Positions 1-6,013 of a stretch of DNA of 6,527 nt are shown here, one piece after another. Source of the DNA: Quisquiliibacterium sp. GTDB lineage: Bacteria > Pseudomonadota > Gammaproteobacteria > Burkholderiales > Burkholderiaceae_E. The first letter of the stretch is position 1. Every line of letters begins with the position of its first letter. The translations under genes and the position numbers were made by a program. Below the pieces are notes generated by a model. The model was not told the origin of the DNA, searched no databases, and worked only from the letters and a program-made list of their open reading frames with translations. The DNA is taken from positions 1-6,527 of the forward strand of contig JAURMJ010000207.1 in NCBI GenBank assembly GCA_030830765.1. The letters are read 5' to 3'.

Positions 1-1
1 A

Positions 2-727
2 CCTGATCTGCTCGGCGTCTCTGCCGGCGCAGCGCTGGGTGCGGTCCTGGGCATTTTGTCCGGCTGGGCCTTGTTCGGCATCCAGCTCGCGGCTTTTCTG
101 GGTGGATTGGTTGCCGTGGCGATGGTCTGGCTGATCGGCACGCGACTGGTCTTGCGGGATGGCATGCTCAGCCTGGTCCTCGCAGGGTTTGCGATCGGCA
201 GTCTCCTGGGGGCATTGGTGTCCCTGGTCAAGCTGTTTGCTGACCCGCTGACCCAGCTGCCCGCGATGACGTTTTGGTTGCTCGGCAGTTTCACGTCAGT
301 CAGCGCGCGCGAGTTGATCGTTCTGGCAAGCTGCCTGGTGCTCGCGTTCGTGCCGTTGATGGCCCTGCGCTGGCAGGCTGATGCACTGGCGCTTTCCGAT
401 GACGAAGCGCGCTCGCTGGGAGTGCGGATTGTTCGCCTGCGGGTTGTCTTGGTGCTGGGAGCGACACTGGCCACCGCCGCCTCGGTCGCAGTCGCCGGGA
501 CGGTCGGCTGGGTCGGTCTGATCGTGCCGCATGCGGCCCGCTTACTGGTGGGAGTTTCGGTTGCGCGCGTGTTGCCGGTGGCGATGCTGCTCGGCGCCTT
601 GTTGATGGTGCTGATCGATACGTTGGGCCGCAGTCTGGGCAGTTTCGAGATTGCGCCTGGGGTGCTGACCGCACTGATCGGTGCGCCGGCCTTGTTTTTG
701 CTGATGGCTCGTAACCGCAATGGCTGA
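2..727 (+). CDS. FecCD/BtuC-family ABC importer permease (5'-truncated)
   Basis: This is the integral membrane subunit of a type II ABC importer, the family that carries iron-siderophores, haem, cobalamin and, in MolB, molybdate/tungstate. The reading frame is open from base 2, so the gene runs in from the left edge. 241 residues are visible, and the family usually has about 330, so roughly 90 N-terminal residues are missing. The visible part starts in the family motif DLLGVSAGAALGAVLG. Later come WLLGSF, the coupling-helix stretch LALSDDEARSLGV, the highly conserved GWVGLIVPHAARLLVG, and the C-terminal motif APGVLTALIGAPALFLL. Long hydrophobic runs between these are the membrane helices. The stop overlaps the start of the ATPase gene by 8 bases, which indicates one operon and translational coupling. 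The periplasmic binding protein is not in the window, so the substrate cannot be read. Family assignment is firm; the substrate is unknown. Confidence 0.93.
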   Translation, partial: PDLLGVSAGAALGAVLGILSGWALFGIQLAAFLGGLVAVAMVWLIGTRLVLRDGMLSLVLAGFAIGSLLGALVSLVKLFADPLTQLPAMTFWLLGSFTSVSARELIVLASCLVLAFVPLMALRWQADALALSDDEARSLGVRIVRLRVVLVLGATLATAASVAVAGTVGWVGLIVPHAARLLVGVSVARVLPVAMLLGALLMVLIDTLGRSLGSFEIAPGVLTALIGAPALFLLMARNRNG

Positions 728-1568
728 GCGCTCCGTACCGATTCACCGGCAGTCCGCCGCCGACGCCCTGCTGCGTCTGGAGGGCTTGTGTTTCGGCGCC
801 GCTGGACGGGCCCTGAGCGCACCGGTTGACCTGGTGCTTTCGGCTGGCGAGTTACTCGTTTTGCTCGGGCCGAACGGCGCTGGCAAGACAACGCTTTTTC
901 GGACAATGCTCGGGCTGCTGCCAGCGGTGGATGGGGTCGTTCTTTGGCAGGGCAGGCCGGTTCGTGATCTTCCGCCCAATCAGCTCGCCAGGCTGGTGTC
1001 TTACGTGCCGCAGTCCCCTGGAGCCGCGTTCGACTTCACTGTGCATGATTACGTGATGATGGGCCGGCTCGGTCCGCGAGGTGCGCTGCAGGCGCCGTCG
1101 GTCCAGGACGATCAGAAAGTTCACGAGGCTCTGGAGCGGCTTGGGCTCAATGCCTTTCGGATGCGCCCGCTCTCCCACTTGTCAGGCGGAGAGCAGCAAT
1201 TGGCAGCAATCGCCAGAGCGCTGGCGCAGGGCTCTGCAGCGATTTTCCTGGACGAACCGGCAGCCAGTCTGGATCTGGCGAACCAGTCTCGCGTGCTGGC
1301 GTTACTGAACGAACTCGTGCGGGACGGTCTCGCCATCGTCTACTCCACTCATGATCCGAACCATGCGCTGGTCGCCGCCAGCAGTGTGCTGCTGCTGGCC
1401 CCCGGGCAGCACCCTTTGCTCGGCGCTGCCAGTGATGTGCTGACTTCGGCGACGCTGTCGCAGACCTTTGATGTGCAGGTTGAGCAGGGCCACACCGTGT
1501 CCGGTCGTCGCCTTTTCGGCGTGGCTGCTGCGCCCGGACGCAGGGATGAAGAGCCCAGGAGTTCCTGA
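720..1568 (+). CDS. ABC importer ATP-binding protein (FecE/BtuD/MolC type)
   Basis: This 282-residue cytoplasmic ATPase powers the permease encoded just upstream. The nucleotide-binding motifs are complete and in order: Walker A GPNGAGKTT (residues 50-58), Q-loop YVPQ (Q98), ABC signature LSGGEQQ (154-160), Walker B with the catalytic Glu in IFLDEP (175-180), D-loop SLD, and the switch His in STHD (H211). Nothing needed for ATP hydrolysis is missing. The ATG lies inside the end of the permease gene and has no clear Shine-Dalgarno sequence, which fits coupled translation. About 60 residues follow the H-loop region, a normal tail for this subfamily. Like the permease, it could serve siderophore, haem, cobalamin or oxyanion import. 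The position next to a tungsten enzyme makes oxyanion import worth testing but does not prove it. Confidence 0.93.
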   Translation: MAERSVPIHRQSAADALLRLEGLCFGAAGRALSAPVDLVLSAGELLVLLGPNGAGKTTLFRTMLGLLPAVDGVVLWQGRPVRDLPPNQLARLVSYVPQSPGAAFDFTVHDYVMMGRLGPRGALQAPSVQDDQKVHEALERLGLNAFRMRPLSHLSGGEQQLAAIARALAQGSAAIFLDEPAASLDLANQSRVLALLNELVRDGLAIVYSTHDPNHALVAASSVLLLAPGQHPLLGAASDVLTSATLSQTFDVQVEQGHTVSGRRLFGVAAAPGRRDEEPRSS

Positions 1569-1638
1569 GACGCTGGCGTCGGGATTTCAAAGAAAAACTC
1601 AAGTCCCGCTCCGGGGTGGTGCACAAAGATCCTTTCGA

Positions 1639-1663
1639 GGGTATGCTCACGCTTGCATAGCCC
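1639..1663. repeat. Inverted repeat, possible operator
   Basis: TATGC (1642-1646) and GCATA (1655-1659) form a perfect 5-bp dyad with an 8-base spacer. It is extended outward by GGG (1639-1641) against CCC (1661-1663) with one bulged G. It is about 160 bases upstream of the aorA start. No T-run follows, so it is not a terminator. The size fits a dimeric regulator site, but no specific regulator can be named. Confidence 0.35.
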
Positions 1664-1689
1664 GGCCATTCAGGTTGTCGCACAGGCAG

Positions 1690-1708
1690 GCGGCGTACAA
1701 GCGGCGTA
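1690..1708. repeat. Direct repeat GCGGCGTA x2 with 11-bp period
   Basis: GCGGCGTA occurs at 1690-1697 and again at 1701-1708, separated by CAA. The period of 11 bp is about one helical turn, so two protein monomers would bind on the same face of the DNA. It lies 114-132 bases upstream of the aorA start, a plausible place for an activator. The repeat is seen directly; regulator binding is inference. Confidence 0.4.
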
Positions 1709-1812
1709 ACTCGGCTCGCCTTGTCCCATCTGTGCTCAGCCCAAACCGGCCGGCGGCCCAGGAAAACAGTCGATTTGAGATTGTTGGTTCTAAGCCCCCG
1801 ATCCACTCAGTT

Positions 1813-1819
1813 GGAGGAG
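1813..1819 (+). promoter_or_regulatory. Strong ribosome binding site of aorA
   Basis: GGAGGAG lies directly before the ATG at 1822. It is the feature that fixes the aorA start in a frame that is open for a further 118 codons upstream. Confidence 0.8.
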
Positions 1820-1821
1820 TC

Positions 1822-2298
1822 ATGCAGAAATCTCTGCACATCAACCCGGACAAGTGCACCGGCTGCCTGCAGTGCGAAATGGCCTGCAGTTACGAAAACT
1901 ACGGTGCTTTCGTGCCGGCCAAGTCGCGAATCAAAGTGTTTGATTTTCATCAGACCGGCCGCAAGGTGCCCTATACCTGCACCCAATGCGACGAGGCCTG
2001 GTGTCTGCATGCCTGTCCGGTTGAAGCGATCAAGTTGGACGCGGTCACGGGTGCCAAGGTGGTTCTGGATGATGTCTGCGTCGGTTGCAAGGTCTGCACG
2101 ATTTCCTGCCCCTTCGGCACCGTGAACTACGTCCAGGAAACCGGCAAGGTTCAGAAATGTGACCTGTGCGGTGGCGAGCCGGCCTGTGCCGATGCGTGCC
2201 CGACGGGCGCGATCACCTATGTGGACGCAAACTGGACCGGTCTGGACCGGATGAAGCAATGGGCTGACAAGCTGGGTAACCAGCAGTCATCGACCTGA
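1822..2298 (+). CDS. aorA: Aldehyde oxidoreductase electron-transfer subunit, four [4Fe-4S] clusters
   Basis: This 158-residue polyferredoxin of the 16-cysteine (HycB/DmsB-like) family carries electrons between the tungsten subunit and the flavin subunit. All 16 cysteines fall into four cluster groups: C12/C15/C18/C22, C53/C56/C61/C65, C86/C89/C92/C96 and C113/C116/C122/C126. The CP motifs at C65, C96 and C126 (CPVEA, CPFG, CPTGA) show the interleaved ligation usual for this fold, so four [4Fe-4S] clusters are expected. There is no signal peptide, Tat motif or membrane helix, so it should be cytoplasmic. A strong ribosome site supports the start. The gap to aorB is 15 bases, indicating an operon. 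The order ferredoxin-like, AOR, FAD oxidoreductase matches AorABC of Aromatoleum aromaticum, in which AorA forms the conducting core of a filament. The name rests on gene order plus domain content. Confidence 0.9.
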   Translation: MQKSLHINPDKCTGCLQCEMACSYENYGAFVPAKSRIKVFDFHQTGRKVPYTCTQCDEAWCLHACPVEAIKLDAVTGAKVVLDDVCVGCKVCTISCPFGTVNYVQETGKVQKCDLCGGEPACADACPTGAITYVDANWTGLDRMKQWADKLGNQQSST

Positions 2299-2300
2299 TC

Positions 2301-2306
2301 AGGAGG
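2301..2306 (+). promoter_or_regulatory. Ribosome binding site of aorB
   Basis: A perfect AGGAGG sits 7 bases before the ATG at 2314, between the aorA stop and the aorB start. It fixes the start and suggests strong translation of the catalytic subunit. Confidence 0.8.
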
Positions 2307-2313
2307 ACAAGAC

Positions 2314-4164
2314 ATGTCATGGGCTGGAAAGATTCTGCGCGTCAACCTGAGCAAGGGGACCTGCACCTCCGAACCGCTGCGCATGGACTGGGCCAGGCAA
2401 TACCTGGGTCAGCGTGGTCTGGCAACCAAATATTTTGTCGAGGAAGTCGATCCCAAGACTGACCCTCTGTCGGTCGACAACAAGTTGATCTGGGCCACCG
2501 GGCCGTTGACCGGCACGATGGCTTCCACGGGTGGACGGTATTCGGTGATCACCAAGGGGCCGCTCACCGGGGCAATTGCCTGTTCCAACTCGGGTGGCTA
2601 CTGGGGCGCCGAGCTGAAAATGGCCGGCTGGGACATGCTGATCATCGAGGGTAAATCCGAAAAGCCGGTTTATCTGTCGATCGTCAATGACCAGGCCGAA
2701 TTGCGTGATGCCTCGCACCTGTGGGGCAAGACGACCTGGCAGACCGAGGAAATCCTCAAGAAGGATTCCCAGGATCCGCTGACCCGCATCAGTTCAATCG
2801 GCCGTGCTGGTGAGAACCAGGTCTTTTACGCTGCTATCGTCAACGATCTGCACCGAGCTGCCGGGCGTTCCGGTGTTGGTGCAGTGGCCGGTTCGAAGAA
2901 CCTGAAGGCGATCGCAGTGCGAGGCACCAAGGGGGTGGGCAATATTCACAACCCCAAGGAATTCATGCGCGTTGTCAAGGAAAAGAAGCAGCTGCTGCAT
3001 GATCACCCGGTGACCGGTCAGGGGCTGCCCACTTACGGTACTCAGGTCCTGATGAACGTGATCAATGAATCCGGTGCGCTGCCCACCCGCAATCACCGCG
3101 ATTCCCAGTTTGAGGACGCCAACAAGATCGGCGCCGAGGCGATGCTCGAGAAGCGTGAGTCCGACGGCAAGGCGCACCTGGTGACCAATCAGGCCTGCTT
3201 CGGTTGCACGATCGCCTGTGGGCGGATCTCCAAAGTCGACGAGACCCATTTTTCGGTGGTCAATAAGCCGGAGTACTGGGGCGCGTCCGGTGGTCTCGAG
3301 TACGAGGCGGCCTGGGCTCTGGGCGCTGCGCCAGGGGTCGGTGATCTGGACGCACTGCAGTTTGCCAACATGGTCTGCAATGAAGACGGCTTCGATCCGA
3401 TCTCTTTCGGCGCGACGGTTGGCGCTGCGATGGAGCTCTACGACCTGGGCCTGATCACCAAGGAGCAGACCGGCGGACTGGATCTGAGCTTCGGTTCGGC
3501 CGAGATGCTTTGCAAACTTGCCGAGTTGACCGCACGGGGCGAAGGTTTCGGCAAGGAGATCGGCCTCGGTTCGAAGCGACTGTGCGCCAAGTATGGTCGT
3601 CCTGAGCTGTCGATGTCGGTCAAGGGCCAGGAGTTCCCGGCCTACGACGGTCGCGGTCTGCAGGGCATGGGCCTGACTTACGCGACCTCCAACCGGGGGG
3701 CATGCCACCTGCGCGGGTACACCGTGTCGTCTGAAGTCTTCGGCATTCCGGTCAAAACCGATCCGCTGACGACCGAAGGCAAACCCGAGTTGGTCAAGGC
3801 CTTCCAGGACGCGACTGCCGCCTATGATTCATCCGGTCTTTGCCTGTTCACCACCTTCTGCTGGACGGTGGCTGACCTGGCACCGCAGGTGGCTGCCGCC
3901 TGTGGCGAAGAGTTCACGCTGGACAATCTGAACCTGATCGGCGAGCGCATCTGGAATATGGAGCGCGACTTCAACAACAAGGCAGGCTTCACCCGCAAGG
4001 ATGATGATCTGCCGCCGCGCCTGAAGAACGAAGCGGTGAAAACCGGCCCAGCCAAGGGAATTGTCTCGGGTATCGACAAGATGCTTCCGGAGTATTACCA
4101 GGCTCGCGGCTGGGACGCTGAAGGCCAACTGACTGCGGAAACCCGCAGCCGGCTGGGGCTCTGA
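2314..4164 (+). CDS. aorB: Tungsten-dependent aldehyde:ferredoxin oxidoreductase, catalytic subunit
   Basis: This 616-residue enzyme of the AOR family oxidises aldehydes to carboxylic acids (RCHO + H2O to RCOOH + 2 e- + 2 H+) at a tungsten bis-pyranopterin. The length fits the family (about 605-620). The N-terminal domain has the pterin-binding elements GGRYS (73-77) and SNSGGYWG (91-98), and GVGAVAGSKNLKAIAVRG (187-204) is a family hallmark. The [4Fe-4S] ligands are C295, C298 and C302 (CFGCTIAC) plus C510 in DSSGLC (505-510), the distal Asp-x-x-Gly-Leu-Cys pterin/cluster motif. GLEYEAAWALG (327-337) holds glutamates E329 and E332, and RGACHLRG (462-469) holds H465. By family comparison these regions correspond to the Glu and His near the active-site metal. 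No frameshift or missing ligand is seen. AOR family members of this kind are tungsten enzymes; metal identity here is inferred. The natural aldehyde cannot be read from sequence. AorA and AorC should link it to NAD+. Confidence 0.96.
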   Translation: MSWAGKILRVNLSKGTCTSEPLRMDWARQYLGQRGLATKYFVEEVDPKTDPLSVDNKLIWATGPLTGTMASTGGRYSVITKGPLTGAIACSNSGGYWGAELKMAGWDMLIIEGKSEKPVYLSIVNDQAELRDASHLWGKTTWQTEEILKKDSQDPLTRISSIGRAGENQVFYAAIVNDLHRAAGRSGVGAVAGSKNLKAIAVRGTKGVGNIHNPKEFMRVVKEKKQLLHDHPVTGQGLPTYGTQVLMNVINESGALPTRNHRDSQFEDANKIGAEAMLEKRESDGKAHLVTNQACFGCTIACGRISKVDETHFSVVNKPEYWGASGGLEYEAAWALGAAPGVGDLDALQFANMVCNEDGFDPISFGATVGAAMELYDLGLITKEQTGGLDLSFGSAEMLCKLAELTARGEGFGKEIGLGSKRLCAKYGRPELSMSVKGQEFPAYDGRGLQGMGLTYATSNRGACHLRGYTVSSEVFGIPVKTDPLTTEGKPELVKAFQDATAAYDSSGLCLFTTFCWTVADLAPQVAAACGEEFTLDNLNLIGERIWNMERDFNNKAGFTRKDDDLPPRLKNEAVKTGPAKGIVSGIDKMLPEYYQARGWDAEGQLTAETRSRLGL

Positions 4165-4178
4165 GCATTCAGTGCGGG

Positions 4179-4207
4179 CAAGCGACGGACCTGCAGTTCG
4201 TCGCTTG
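4179..4207 (+). repeat. Hairpin 1 in the aorB-aorC gap
   Basis: CAAGCGACG (4179-4187) and CGTCGCTTG (4199-4207) are perfect 9-bp reverse complements around an 11-base loop. They lie 15 bases after the aorB stop. The sequence after it is T-rich but interrupted (TCTTGCTCT), so it is a poor terminator alone. It could protect the 3' end of the aorAB transcript. Confidence 0.6.
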
Positions 4208-4230
4208 TCTTGCTCTGATCGCGATGACCA

Positions 4231-4260
4231 GGGCGGCAACCCCCTGACCGGGTTGAGCCC
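4231..4260 (+). repeat. Hairpin 2 in the aorB-aorC gap
   Basis: CAACCC (4237-4242) pairs with GGGTTG (4250-4255) around a 7-base loop. GGGC (4231-4234) pairs with GCCC (4257-4260) outside a small internal loop. No T-run follows directly. It stands between hairpin 1 and the terminator-like hairpin 3. Confidence 0.5.
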
Positions 4261-4270
4261 AAGGTACGAG

Positions 4271-4295
4271 GAGGCGGCGACTGCTGCCTCTTTTT
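4271..4295 (+). terminator. Intrinsic terminator-like hairpin between aorB and aorC
   Basis: GAGGCGGC (4271-4278) pairs with GCTGCCTC (4283-4290) through 8 bp, with one G-U pair, around a GACT tetraloop. TTTTT (4291-4295) follows immediately. This is the textbook form of a rho-independent terminator on the plus strand. The U-tract is short, so partial read-through into aorC is plausible. The position inside a gene set for one enzyme complex suggests it sets the ratio of AorAB to AorC. Confidence 0.72.
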
Positions 4296-4378
4296 GCTTG
4301 TGAGCAGCGAGGATTGTCGGCAACGCAGTCGGATCACCGCTGACCCGATCTTTCCAATTCAACCTGGATCGAACGACC

Positions 4379-5740
4379 ATGAAACATGTGATTATCGGCA
4401 ATGGCCCCGCTGGCGTGACGGCGGCCGAGACCATCCGCAAACGTCGTGCTGACGACGAAATCATCCTGATCGGCGATGAGTCTGAGGAGCCGTACTCCCG
4501 GATGGCGATTCCCTACCTGCTCATTGACAATATCGACGAGCGTGGTACCTGGCTGCGCAAAGATGCCGACCACTGGGACGCACTGAAGTTACGTCGTGTG
4601 ACCGGTAAAGTCGTCTCAGTGTCCACGTCACCGCGGCAGGTGGTGCTTGATGACGGCCAGAAGATCGACTTCGACACGTGCCTGCTGGCAACCGGGTCGT
4701 CTCCGGTCAAACCTCCAGTCAGCGGCATCGATTCCCCGTTTGTGCAGACCTGCTGGACGATGCAGGATGCCCGCAACATCATGCAGCTGGCCAGACCGGG
4801 TGCCAAGGTGCTGCAGATGGGGGCCGGCTTCATTGGCTGCATCATCATGGAGGCGCTGGCGAACCGAGGTGTGGATCTGACTGTAGTCGAGATGGGCGAC
4901 CGGATGGTGCCTCGGATGATGGGTCCGGTTGCCGGGACATTGATTCGCAAATGGTGCGAGAAAAAGGGTGTGACGGTCTACACCGGTAGCCGGGTCGAGG
5001 CGATTGAACCGTTGCACAAAGAGCCGGCTGCCCGGGAAAGCCTGCTCGAGAAAGTCGTCGACCGGATCACTGAAACCTTTCGGACTGCCTCGGGCGAGAA
5101 TCATGCAGTCAGGGTGCGGTTCTCAGACGGTCGCGTCGAGGAATACGACCTGGTGATCCAGGCGACCGGAGTGCAGCCGAACATCGGTTTTCTTGCAGGC
5201 AGCGAAATCAAATGTCTGCAAGGCATTCTTGTCGATGAAAAGATGCAGACCTCGGTGTCAGGGATCTACGCTGCCGGAGACTGCGCAGAGGCGTTTGATC
5301 TGGCCAGCGGCAAGACCATTGTCTCGGCGATTCAGCCCAATGCTGTAGATCAGGCGTATGTCGCCGCGGTGAATATGAGCGGTGGCCAGTCTGTGCTCAA
5401 CGGTGTCACGCAGATCAATGTGCTGGATACGCTCGGTTTGATTTCAACCTCGTTCGGGCAGTGGCAAGGGGTTTCCGACGGGGCCCACACCGAGTTGCTT
5501 GACGAAGAAAATTTTCGCTATCTGCACCTGGAGTTCGATGGCGATACTTTGATCGGATCCAACAGCGTCGGGATGACCGAGCATGTCGGCGTCATGCGCG
5601 GCCTGATTGAGCGCGCAGTGCCTCTTGGCCCCTGGAAGCAGCATCTGCTGGACGACCCAACCCGTCTGATGGAGGCTTACCTGGCTTGCGCCCAGGCTCA
5701 GGGGAACTGGCAAGGACGCTCGCGAGGAAGTTCGAAGTAA
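4379..5740 (+). CDS. aorC: Aldehyde oxidoreductase FAD/NAD-dependent subunit
   Basis: This 453-residue flavoprotein of the pyridine nucleotide-disulfide oxidoreductase family (NADH-rubredoxin reductase/NirB-like) should pass electrons between the AorA clusters and NAD+/NADH. The FAD-binding dinucleotide motif is GNGPAG (7-12) at the N-terminus, with ATG at 104-106. The NAD-binding fold has GAGFIG (148-153) and ends its second strand in VVE (E171); an acidic residue there favours NAD over NADP. The second FAD motif is YAAGDCAE (297-304). There is no redox-active CxxC/CxxxxC pair of the disulfide-reductase type, so it acts as a plain flavin electron carrier. A charged helical insertion (about 211-242) sits in the NAD domain. 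No signal peptide is seen. The ribosome site is weak (GGA at 4366-4368), and 214 bases with three hairpins separate it from aorB. Its stop overlaps the next start by one base. Confidence 0.9.
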   Translation: MKHVIIGNGPAGVTAAETIRKRRADDEIILIGDESEEPYSRMAIPYLLIDNIDERGTWLRKDADHWDALKLRRVTGKVVSVSTSPRQVVLDDGQKIDFDTCLLATGSSPVKPPVSGIDSPFVQTCWTMQDARNIMQLARPGAKVLQMGAGFIGCIIMEALANRGVDLTVVEMGDRMVPRMMGPVAGTLIRKWCEKKGVTVYTGSRVEAIEPLHKEPAARESLLEKVVDRITETFRTASGENHAVRVRFSDGRVEEYDLVIQATGVQPNIGFLAGSEIKCLQGILVDEKMQTSVSGIYAAGDCAEAFDLASGKTIVSAIQPNAVDQAYVAAVNMSGGQSVLNGVTQINVLDTLGLISTSFGQWQGVSDGAHTELLDEENFRYLHLEFDGDTLIGSNSVGMTEHVGVMRGLIERAVPLGPWKQHLLDDPTRLMEAYLACAQAQGNWQGRSRGSSK

Positions 5741-6006
5741 TGCGTCTGACCTTCAAGCTGTATGCGATGCTGACCGACTATCTGCCAAGTCATGTGGACG
5801 GTCAGATTCGCAAAGGGAACATCATCGAGTTGCAGATTGCCGAGGGGACTTCGGTGCAGGCAATGATCGATCGCTTTAATCTGCCCCCCCGGCTTGTTCA
5901 GATCGTGCTGGTCAACGGGGTCTTCATCCCACCCGAACGCCGTGCGACGCATCTGCTGGTCGAGGGTGATGCGCTCGCGATCTGGCCTCCGGTCGCGGGC
6001 GGCTGA
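5740..6006 (+). CDS. MoaD-like small sulfur-carrier protein
   Basis: This 88-residue protein has the size and ending of the MoaD/ThiS ubiquitin-like family. It has an alternating beta-strand pattern (LTFKLYAML), a central LVQIVLVNGVFI, and the terminal GDALAIWPPVAGG. The C-terminal Gly-Gly is where such proteins are adenylated and then carry a thiocarboxylate, which donates dithiolene sulfur to the pterin. The ATG shares its A with the TAA stop of aorC, and GAGGAAG (5724-5730) lies 9 bases upstream, so translation is coupled. An upstream in-frame ATG at 5686 lies deep within aorC and is rejected. In the Aromatoleum aor cluster a MoaD-like gene follows aorC, so this may be the equivalent of aorD; I give no symbol because that rests on memory of gene order. 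The context points to the tungsten cofactor of AorB rather than general molybdenum cofactor synthesis. Confidence 0.82.
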   Translation: MRLTFKLYAMLTDYLPSHVDGQIRKGNIIELQIAEGTSVQAMIDRFNLPPRLVQIVLVNGVFIPPERRATHLLVEGDALAIWPPVAGG

Positions 6007-6013
6007 CAGGCCG

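Larger units (their letters stand above)
1569..1821 (+). promoter_or_regulatory. Gene-free leader upstream of aorA, probable control region
   Basis: I see no credible gene in these 253 bases. The frame of aorA stays open through here, but that extension has no ferredoxin-like content and the strong ribosome site sits only before the 1822 ATG. The stretch holds a short palindrome GACGCTGGCGTC (1569-1580), an inverted repeat at 1639-1663 and a direct repeat at 1690-1708. It also has an AT-richer patch at 1761-1793, where a promoter could lie. I could not find a convincing -35/-10 pair or a sigma-54 element. No intrinsic terminator follows the ATPase gene, so read-through from the transporter into aorA is possible. 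The role as a promoter region is inferred from position. Confidence 0.45.

Noticed and set aside
1573..1588. Sigma-54-like TGGC...TTTCA element
   Set aside because: The GG at -24 is present with correct spacing, but the essential GC at -12 is TC, and the site is over 230 bases from aorA.
1580..1604. Hairpin CGGGATTT/AAGTCCCG as a terminator for the transporter operon
   Set aside because: The stem needs a G-U pair, the loop is 13 bases and no T-run follows.
1468..1821. A 118-codon upstream extension of the aorA frame starting at an ATG inside the ATPase gene
   Set aside because: The extension overlaps the ATPase by about 100 bases, has Arg/Pro-rich composition unlike ferredoxins, and the only strong ribosome site is at 1813-1819.
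1569..1821. Possible Moco/Tuco-type riboswitch in the aor leader
   Set aside because: I could find only isolated short hairpins and no conserved multi-stem architecture that I can match to that class.
2794..3708. Long minus-strand open frame (304 codons) opposite aorB
   Set aside because: It lies wholly antisense to a clear AOR gene, matches no family I know and reflects codon bias of GC-rich DNA.
4296..4378. Promoter for aorC downstream of the terminator
   Set aside because: TTGTGA and TTGTCG occur, but no acceptable -10 hexamer lies at 16-18 bases from either; a promoter may exist but cannot be supported by eye.
3829..4464. Minus-strand open frame (211 codons) spanning the aorB end, the gap and the aorC start
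   Set aside because: It runs antisense to two strong genes and through the hairpin region, and has low-complexity Arg/Ser/Ala content with no motif.
5686..5739. Earlier in-frame start for the MoaD-like protein
   Set aside because: It would extend 18 codons into aorC with no ribosome site, whereas the 5740 ATG overlaps the aorC stop, follows GAGGAAG and gives the usual MoaD length.
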